The notes under the pieces were generated by a model. It was given only the letters and a program-made list of their open reading frames with translations. It was not told the DNA's origin and ran no database searches. From UBA1738 sp045580145 (GTDB taxonomy: Bacteria > Bacillota > Clostridia > UBA1381): DNA of 64,000 nt. Where the stretch lies: contig JAZNNI010000093.1 in NCBI GenBank assembly GCA_045580145.1, positions 10,386 through 74,385 of the forward strand. Direction: 5' to 3'. Positions 58,187 through 64,000 of the stretch are shown one piece after another; the stretch's first letter is position 1, and each line of letters opens with the position of its first letter. The position numbers and the translations under genes are program-made.

Positions 58187-59521
58187 TTATATACATAAAA
58201 TCATTGATGCAATCTGAAAATAAATAAACAATGAGAGTGCATCCACAATAGTCGTAATAAACGGGCTTGCCATAACAGCAGGGTCAAACCCGACCTTTTT
58301 TGCCAAAAGCGGCAAAACACAGCCCGTAAGCTTTGCAACTAAAATCGTGAACAAAAGTGTGAGGCTGACAATAAGCGCAATCGCAGAGGATACATCATCA
58401 AACATCATCATTTTTGCATATGTTGCGCCTGCAAGCACAATTCCGCAAACAAGCGAAACTCTCAGTTCTTTCCATATGATTTTAAAAATGTCTTTAAATT
58501 CAATTTCTTCAAGAGAAAGTCCACGGATAACTGTTACAGATGACTGACTTCCCGAGTTACCTCCTGTACCCATAATCATCGGTATAAAGGAGGTTAAAAT
58601 TACAAATTGTCCAAGTGCTTCTTCGTAACGTGAAATAATGTTTCCTGTAAATGTTGCGGAAATCATCAAAAGCAAGAGCCAAGGTATACGTTGTCTGCAC
58701 GTATCAATTATACCTGTTTTAAGATATGGCTTTTCAGACGGAGTAATAGCCGCCATCTTTTCAATATCTTCCGTTGCCTCTTCCTGCATAACGTCGATAG
58801 CATCGTCGACTGTTACAATCCCTACCAGTCTTTCCTCGTTATCTACAACCGGCATAGCAAGGAGATCGTATTTTGAAAGTGCTAATGCCACATCTTCCTT
58901 ATCGTCATGAGTATTTACTGAAATCGGATTTTTTTCCATAATATCCGAAATTACACAGTCTTCTTCTGCAAGAAGTAAATCCTTTGCCGATACAGTTCCC
59001 AAAAGGATGCGATTCTTGTCCGTTACATAGCACGTATAAATAGTTTCCTTATCAAGACCCGTTCTTCTGATTCTCGTAAATGCGTCAGCAACCGTCATAG
59101 TCTCTTTAAGGTCAACAAGCTCAATCGTCATAATCGAGCCTGCGCTATCCTTTGGATAATTCAGTATTTCATTAATACTGTTTCGCATTTCAGGTTCTGT
59201 CTGTCTTATAATTCTTTTAACGACATTTGCCGGCATTTCTTCAATAATATCAACGGCGTCGTCCAAATAAAGTTCATCCAAGACTTCTTTAAGTTCGCTG
59301 TCCGAAAAGCCCTTTATGAGTATTTCCTGCATATCCGAATCAAGCTCTACGAACACTTCTGCAGCAGGTTCTTTCGGAATAATTCTGAACAAAAGGGACA
59401 TATACTGCTTCGGCAAATCATCAAACAAATATGCTATATCAGCAGCTTCCATATCAGAAAGCATATTTTTAAGTTGTGTATATTGTTTTGTGCCGATAAG
59501 TTCAATGATTTCATCTACCAC
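58187..59521 (-). CDS. mgtE: Magnesium transporter MgtE
   Basis: MgtE is a Mg2+-gated Mg2+ channel. The 444-residue protein has an N-domain (about 1-125) with LFDDLPKQYMSLLFRIIP, two CBS domains (about 130-250, TVDDAIDVMQEEATEDIEK at the end of the second), the plug helix, and five membrane helices. The pore motif is visible in the helix MIMGTGGNSGSQSSVTVIRG. The start is a GTG, six bases behind AGGGGAT. It lies 24 bases behind the PBP gene. No Mg2+ riboswitch (M-box) can fit in that gap, and no promoter is seen. Confidence 0.96.
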   Translation of the reverse strand: MVDEIIELIGTKQYTQLKNMLSDMEAADIAYLFDDLPKQYMSLLFRIIPKEPAAEVFVELDSDMQEILIKGFSDSELKEVLDELYLDDAVDIIEEMPANVVKRIIRQTEPEMRNSINEILNYPKDSAGSIMTIELVDLKETMTVADAFTRIRRTGLDKETIYTCYVTDKNRILLGTVSAKDLLLAEEDCVISDIMEKNPISVNTHDDKEDVALALSKYDLLAMPVVDNEERLVGIVTVDDAIDVMQEEATEDIEKMAAITPSEKPYLKTGIIDTCRQRIPWLLLLMISATFTGNIISRYEEALGQFVILTSFIPMIMGTGGNSGSQSSVTVIRGLSLEEIEFKDIFKIIWKELRVSLVCGIVLAGATYAKMMMFDDVSSAIALIVSLTLLFTILVAKLTGCVLPLLAKKVGFDPAVMASPFITTIVDALSLFIYFQIASMILCI

Positions 59522-59545
59522 AGCATCATCCCCTTTTTTTATAAA

Positions 59546-62017
59546 TTAGTCTAAAGTTATAACGTCATCACCCGGCTGGTCTGGTTTTACTGTCGGCGCC
59601 GCAGTAGGTCTTTGTATAGGTTTTTCCGACGTTGTAGGTTTTTTTGTCGGTTCCACCGTCGGGTCAGGACTACCTGTTGCTGTCGGTGAACCGCTCGGTG
59701 ACGGGCTTATATCAGTTCCTTCCCCTTCACCCTCCGGCGAAGGCTCAATCACATCCTTAAAATGCCCCTTGTTTTCACAATACTTTGTAGGCAAAGTTCC
59801 TTTTGCAAAATATTCAGTTTTTCCATAGCTACATCCGCTTGATGAAAGTTTACCTGTCTTCTGACATACTGAAACCGCAGTTACACTCGAAGGCTGTTCG
59901 ATTGCCTTATCCGCAAGTCCTGAATGAACCTCCTGCATAACCTTTTTCCATACACCATTTGGTATACTACTTGAAACACTGCCATTATTCTGGTCATATC
60001 CGCACCACACAGCGCCTACGTAATAAGGTGTGTAGCCTACAAACCATTTATCTTTGCTGTCATTTGATGTTCCTGTTTTTCCATAGGTTGACATTCCCGA
60101 AAGCCTTGCACTTCTTCCTGTTCCAGCGCTTCCATTTACTACATCCTTTAAGAAGCTTGACATAATAAACGCATTTGCCTCACTCATAACTCGGGTAGTT
60201 TTAGGCTCATTTTCAAGAACTACCTTTCCAGTGCTATCCAAAACCTTTGTATATGTGTGCGGAGTTACATAAACACCCTTATTTGCAAACGTAGCATATG
60301 CAGCAGCCATTTCCTTCGTTGTAACACCGACAGTAAGACCTCCAAGACCCAATGCACTTAAATTTTTATCATCATTTACAAGTGTTGTAAAATGATACTT
60401 ATCAGTCATAAATTTAAAACTGTTTTCAAGGCCTGATGACTGAAGCACCTTCACTGCAGGAATATTTGCAGAGATTTCAAGAGCCTTTCTTATCGTCATA
60501 TCACCCTTAAAGCCTGTATACGAATTCTTAGGCGACCAATCACCGATAGTAAGCGGTTCGTCAGTCACAATCGTAGCTGCTGTAATTTTCCCTGTTTCAA
60601 GTGCAGGCGAATAAACCGAGAGCGGTTTTATGGACGAACCTGCCTGACGTTTAGTCTGTGTTGCACGGTTAAGTCCGCGACTTTCGGTTTTTGTTCCGAT
60701 TCCGCCGACCATACCCTTAATCTGTCCGTTCGAAGGATCAATAATTACCATAGCCGACTGCATACCGCGTGATGCACCTGGGAAATTGGCAGTATTTGTA
60801 TAAATCTTTTCAATATCGGCCTGAATTTTGCTGTCCATAGTTGTGAAAATCTTTAACCCGCCGCCAAACACCTGCTGAGCCGCAAAAGATTCAGAGTAAC
60901 CCTTTTTCGTCTGCAAATCAGAAATTACATCATTTATAACTTGGTCTACAAAGTAGCTGTAAACAGTTGAATTAATAGCCTTTGTTTTACTGTTTACACC
61001 AAGCTCTGAATTAATCGCCCTTGTATATTCCTCTTCCGAAATCTTCTTAAGTTCATACATCTTTGTTATAACTGTATTTCGTTTTTTAATAGTTTCATCC
61101 GGATTACGGAACGGGTCAAATCTTGACGGTGCCTGAGTTATACCAACTATCATCGCCGCTTCCTCAAGCGTTAAATCTATCGCTTTTTTAGAAAAATACA
61201 TTTTTGAAGATGCTTCTATTCCATAACAGTTGTTGCCGAAATACACAATATTTAAGTACATCGTCAGGATTTCGTCCTTGGTAAAGCGTTTTTCAAAAGC
61301 CACAGCACGCATCATTTCTTTTACCTTACGCAACACTGTCCTGTCTCTTTCGTTGGTGATATTTTTAATAACCTGTTGAGTAATTGTACTGCCTCCGTAG
61401 GATGGCGACTTTCCGGTAAGTTTAGCTCCTACCCATCCAATAACCGCTCCCACAGTACGTTTTATGTCAACACCATTATGCTTTATAAATCGTTCGTCTT
61501 CGATAGAAATAGCAGCCTCTTTTGCAACCTCTGGTATCTCTTCTGAGTCAATCCATTCCCGTCTTCCGTCACTATGAAGATATGCAACCTCTACAGAGTT
61601 CCCGTTTTCATCATTGGCAAAAACAGCCGACGAAAAATTATATGCAATGCCTTCAAAATCCATCGCATCTATTTCCTTAGCGATTGATGCATACATTCCC
61701 GCACCCACGCCAAGCACTATTACCACTGCTATCAAAGCACATATGATTATGCCAACCCGTAGCCTTGCCCAGATAAGAGAAGAAGATTTTTTCTTTTTCG
61801 TACTTTTTCTTTCTTTAGCAGTTTTTCTTACCGCAGACGTCTTCTTTGCAGATTTTCTGCTTTCCTCTCTCGCACGCCTTGCCTGAACAGTCTTCATTTC
61901 GGCACGTCTTTCCTCTAAAGACGGTCTGTCCGCTGTCTCGCCGACTGTACCCTGACGGCGACGAACCACTCTTTCATTCGATGAATTTTGTTTATGTTTA
62001 TCTCGTGCGTGTTTCAA
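59546..62017 (-). CDS. Class A penicillin-binding protein (PBP1A type)
   Basis: Bifunctional peptidoglycan glycosyltransferase/transpeptidase. The 823-residue protein has a basic cytoplasmic N-terminus (about 1-75), one membrane anchor (about 85-108), the GT51 domain with EDERFIKHNGVDIKR and YGGSTITQQVIKN, and the transpeptidase domain with SIKPL (the SxxK serine near residue 455 in AGSSIKPLSVY), SxN-type residues further on, and the KTGTSND box. The extracellular tail of about 80 residues is Pro/Thr/Ser-rich (TVEPTKKPTTSEKP), likely a wall-spanning spacer. The start is a TTG at 62017 six bases behind GGGAGGTG; the GTG in that site is the alternative. Confidence 0.95.
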   Translation of the reverse strand: MKHARDKHKQNSSNERVVRRRQGTVGETADRPSLEERRAEMKTVQARRAREESRKSAKKTSAVRKTAKERKSTKKKKSSSLIWARLRVGIIICALIAVVIVLGVGAGMYASIAKEIDAMDFEGIAYNFSSAVFANDENGNSVEVAYLHSDGRREWIDSEEIPEVAKEAAISIEDERFIKHNGVDIKRTVGAVIGWVGAKLTGKSPSYGGSTITQQVIKNITNERDRTVLRKVKEMMRAVAFEKRFTKDEILTMYLNIVYFGNNCYGIEASSKMYFSKKAIDLTLEEAAMIVGITQAPSRFDPFRNPDETIKKRNTVITKMYELKKISEEEYTRAINSELGVNSKTKAINSTVYSYFVDQVINDVISDLQTKKGYSESFAAQQVFGGGLKIFTTMDSKIQADIEKIYTNTANFPGASRGMQSAMVIIDPSNGQIKGMVGGIGTKTESRGLNRATQTKRQAGSSIKPLSVYSPALETGKITAATIVTDEPLTIGDWSPKNSYTGFKGDMTIRKALEISANIPAVKVLQSSGLENSFKFMTDKYHFTTLVNDDKNLSALGLGGLTVGVTTKEMAAAYATFANKGVYVTPHTYTKVLDSTGKVVLENEPKTTRVMSEANAFIMSSFLKDVVNGSAGTGRSARLSGMSTYGKTGTSNDSKDKWFVGYTPYYVGAVWCGYDQNNGSVSSSIPNGVWKKVMQEVHSGLADKAIEQPSSVTAVSVCQKTGKLSSSGCSYGKTEYFAKGTLPTKYCENKGHFKDVIEPSPEGEGEGTDISPSPSGSPTATGSPDPTVEPTKKPTTSEKPIQRPTAAPTVKPDQPGDDVITLD

Positions 62018-62058
62018 ATCTGGCACCTCCCGCGTACATTACATATATAACCAATTAT

Positions 62059-62087
62059 ATTATAGTACAAAAAAAGATTTTATGCAA
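62059..62087 (-). promoter_or_regulatory. Promoter of the PBP-mgtE unit
   Basis: On the minus strand TTGCAT (62082-62087), 17 bp, TATAAT (62059-62064). The transcript leader is about 35 bases. Confidence 0.68.
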
Positions 62088-62180
62088 CATTATTTAGTAA
62101 AAAAACTTATTTGCATAACTTTTAAAAATCTGGAAAATATAACTAAAAAAGATTTTTAAGTCAATGAAAGGAAAAATATT

Positions 62181-62552
62181 ATGAAAAAGCAGTATTATAT
62201 ATTAATTCCTGTTGCAGTAATTTCCATAGTCGTTACTTTTGCCTCCTGCGCTAAAAAAGATAATGAGTATCGCCGCAGAACTCAAGGTCAGCAACAGGTA
62301 CTGTCAAACGAGGAAGGTATCGAGGAATTCCCCTCCACTTCCCCTTCTCCCGCTGCCGCAGAATTTTTAGTACGTCTCGAAGGCTCCACCTTAACATTAT
62401 ATGACACAGGCGGAGATGAATATACGGTCTTAAAGTCTCTTAACATTGACACTTCCTATTATTCTTATGAGGATATTAAGGAATTAATTGCAGGAATTCC
62501 CGCATATAGTAAAGAGAGTGGCTTTGAAATTTTGGAAAATTTTACAAATTAA
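62181..62552 (+). CDS. Predicted lipoprotein, unknown function
   Basis: The 123-residue protein has a lipoprotein signal: MKKQ, a hydrophobic core, then FASCAKK with the lipid Cys at about residue 23. A 25-residue disordered linker (NEEGIEEFPSTSPSPAAA) follows. The last 65 residues read VRLEGSTLTLYDTGGDEYTV, then LNIDTSYYSYEDIKELIAGI and a short end; this resembles the small C-terminal domain found in some clostridial membrane proteins with a BofC-like pattern, but I cannot name it. The AAAGGAAAAAT site precedes the ATG. It stands before the groES promoter and is divergent from the PBP gene. Confidence 0.75.
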   Translation: MKKQYYILIPVAVISIVVTFASCAKKDNEYRRRTQGQQQVLSNEEGIEEFPSTSPSPAAAEFLVRLEGSTLTLYDTGGDEYTVLKSLNIDTSYYSYEDIKELIAGIPAYSKESGFEILENFTN

Positions 62553-62624
62553 AGGAAATCAAAGAAAACAGGAGTAAATGAGAGCTTTTGAGTCCTAAAT
62601 GAAATTATTTTCCTCATACAAAGT

Positions 62625-62652
62625 TTGAAAAGAGTGTAAATAAAGATATAAT
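62625..62652 (+). promoter_or_regulatory. Promoter of groESL
   Basis: TTGAAA (62625-62630), 16 bp, TATAAT (62647-62652). The CIRCE begins 7 bases downstream of the -10. Confidence 0.82.
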
Positions 62653-62659
62653 AGTATTA

Positions 62660-62686
62660 TTAGCAGTCTCCCGAAGAGAGTGCTAA
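62660..62686 (+). promoter_or_regulatory. CIRCE operator of groESL, one mismatch
   Basis: TTAGCAGTC, 9 bases, GAGTGCTAA. The left arm has G in place of C at its seventh base; the right arm is perfect. HrcA should bind it, perhaps less tightly than the perfect copy at 18065. Confidence 0.94.
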
Positions 62687-62711
62687 TAATTGTTTGAAGG
62701 AGGCGTGTCAG

Positions 62712-62996
62712 ATGAATATTAAACCACTGGCAGACAGAGTTGTTATAAAAATGTTAGAGGCAGAAGAAACCACAAAAGGCGGTATTATTTTAACAAGTGC
62801 CGCACAGGAAAAGCCTCAGGTTGCTGAAATTGTTGCAGCAGGCCCAGGCGGAGTGGTTGACGGAAAAGAAGTTAAAATGGAAGTCAAGGTTGGCGATAAG
62901 GTCCTCATTTCCAAGTATGCAGGAACTGAGGTTAAGCTTGACGGACAGGAATATACAATCGTCAGACAGTCAGATATTCTGGCAATCGTTGATTAA
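62712..62996 (+). CDS. groES: Co-chaperonin GroES
   Basis: GroES caps the GroEL folding chamber. The 94-residue protein has IKPLADRVVIKMLEAEETTK at the start, the mobile loop GGIILTSAAQEKPQ and the ending EYTIVRQSDILAIVD. AAGGAGG lies 8 bases before the ATG at 62712; an in-frame TTG six codons upstream overlaps that site. groEL starts 18 bases further on. Confidence 0.98.
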   Translation: MNIKPLADRVVIKMLEAEETTKGGIILTSAAQEKPQVAEIVAAGPGGVVDGKEVKMEVKVGDKVLISKYAGTEVKLDGQEYTIVRQSDILAIVD

Positions 62997-63014
62997 TTTT
63001 GGAGGGATTAAAAA

Positions 63015-64000
63015 ATGGCTAAACAGATTTTATTTGGCGAAGAAGCAAGACACGCTTTAGAGCGTGGTATAGACCAGCTTGCAGATACTGTTAAAATTAC
63101 ACTTGGCCCGAAAGGCAGAAATGTTGTTTTAGACAAAAAGTTCGGTGCGCCGATTATCACAAACGACGGCGTAACAATCGCAAAGGAAATCGAGCTTGAG
63201 GATGCTTTTGAAAATATGGGTGCACAGCTTGTAAAGGAAGTTGCAACAAAGACAAACGACATTGCAGGCGACGGTACAACAACAGCTACACTTTTAGCTC
63301 AGGCACTTGTTCGCGAGGGAACTAAAAACGTAACTGCCGGTGCTAACCCTATGATTGTAAGAAAAGGTATTCAGAAAGCAGTAGACGTTGCAGTTGAAAA
63401 CTTGCTTGCAAATGCAAAAAAAGTCAACGGCAAGGCTGACATCGCAAGAGTTGCTGCAGTTTCCGCTGCAAACGACGAAATCGGTGAGCTTATTGCAGAA
63501 GCTATGGAAAAGGTTACTGCTGACGGCGTAATAACAGTTGAGGAATCAAAGACTGCAGAAACTTATTCTGACATAGTAGAAGGTATGCAGTTTGACAGAG
63601 GCTACATCTCACCTTATATGGTGACGGACACAGATAAAATGGAAGCTGTGCTTGATGATGCATATATACTTATCACAGATAAAAAGATTTCAAACATTCA
63701 GGAAATTCTCCCACTCCTTGAGCAAATCGTTCAGATGGGCAAGAAATTGATGATTGTTGCAGAAGATGTTGAAGGCGAAGCTTTGACAACTCTTATTTTA
63801 AACAAACTAAGAGGAACTTTTGTGTGCGTTCCTGTTAAAGCTCCGGGCTTTGGTGAAAGAAGAAAAGCAATGCTTCAGGACATTGCAATCTTAACAGGCG
63901 GTCAGGTAATTTCCGAAGAACTCGGTCTTGACTTAAAGGATACACAGGTTGTTCAGCTTGGCCGCGCAAAGCAGGTTAAAATTCAGAAAGAAAACACAAT
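63015..64000 (+). CDS. groEL: Chaperonin GroEL, N-terminal part
   Basis: The 60-kDa chaperonin, about 328 residues of some 540 before the window ends. The equatorial domain has ITLGPKGRNVVLDKKFGAPI, the ATP loop AGDGTTTATLLAQALV and the ATPase Asp; the intermediate and apical domains follow (EGMQFDRGYISPYMV, APGFGERRKAML). All key residues look normal. GGAGGG precedes the ATG by 8 bases. Besides folding proteins, GroEL keeps HrcA active in Firmicutes, so it feeds back on both CIRCE-controlled operons in this window. Confidence 0.98.
   Translation, partial: MAKQILFGEEARHALERGIDQLADTVKITLGPKGRNVVLDKKFGAPIITNDGVTIAKEIELEDAFENMGAQLVKEVATKTNDIAGDGTTTATLLAQALVREGTKNVTAGANPMIVRKGIQKAVDVAVENLLANAKKVNGKADIARVAAVSAANDEIGELIAEAMEKVTADGVITVEESKTAETYSDIVEGMQFDRGYISPYMVTDTDKMEAVLDDAYILITDKKISNIQEILPLLEQIVQMGKKLMIVAEDVEGEALTTLILNKLRGTFVCVPVKAPGFGERRKAMLQDIAILTGGQVISEELGLDLKDTQVVQLGRAKQVKIQKENT

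Overview
The window looks like a chromosomal segment of a low-GC Gram-positive anaerobe of the class Clostridia. The evidence is a Gram-positive PolC, WalR/WalK with YycH- and YycI-like partners, HrcA/CIRCE control of both chaperone operons, RemB next to gyrB, a membrane pyrophosphatase and FeoAB. A GH127 arabinofuranosidase-type enzyme and a KDG kinase/KDPG aldolase pair point to a plant-polysaccharide (pectin/arabinan) user, for example a gut or digester fermenter. Species cannot be named from sequence alone. Most of the DNA is core chromosome; I see no prophage, insertion sequence or CRISPR array.

Layout. 1-4.5 kb: 5' part of hppA, an AEC-family permease, feoAB. 4.5-7.4 kb: GH127 enzyme with a divergent AraC regulator. 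7.5-12.8 kb: an isolated Hol44-type holin, M18 aminopeptidase, an 8-oxoguanine glycosylase with a promoter that predicts a nearly leaderless mRNA, a zinc-ribbon protein, class II aldolase, and a polysaccharide deacetylase. 12.8-18.1 kb (minus): hrcA-grpE-dnaK-dnaJ under a perfect CIRCE, followed by an orphan Fe-S fumarase beta subunit; DnaK lacks a normally invariant catalytic Asp. 18.2-28.5 kb (minus): pyrH-frr-uppS-cdsA-dxr-rseP-ispG-aroQ-pepP-efp, then an acidic CD1247-like protein and hemW. This links UMP supply, ribosome recycling, the MEP pathway, undecaprenyl and phospholipid synthesis, and site-2 proteolysis. 28.6-35.0 kb (minus): ftsK-ygiQ-folD-galK. 35.2-40.5 kb (plus): walR-walK, a small exported protein with its own WalR-box promoter, yycH-like, yycI-like. 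40.5-44.8 kb: polC and a tRNA-Gly(GCC). 44.9-47.1 kb: a translationally coupled pair of secreted proteins, a DSP/PtpB-like tyrosine phosphatase and an Ig-like beta-sandwich protein. 47.3-50.3 kb: KDPG aldolase fused to a VOC-like domain, KDG kinase, divergent AraC regulator, with a 19-bp perfect inverted repeat between. 50.3-57.8 kb (minus): recJ-rsh-yaaA-recF-remB-gyrB. 58-62 kb: an Asn-rich 56-residue microprotein gene (plus), mgtE and a class A PBP (minus). 62.2-64 kb: a lipoprotein gene and groES-groEL (truncated by the window end) under a second CIRCE.

The most notable points are the DnaK Asp-to-Val change, the WalR box inside the wal operon, the secreted phosphatase/Ig pair, the Asn-rich microprotein, the leaderless ogg prediction and the long inverted repeat between kdgK and its putative regulator. 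No intergenic gap exceeds about 260 bases. Spacings and motifs were read by eye; no alignment or database search was run.
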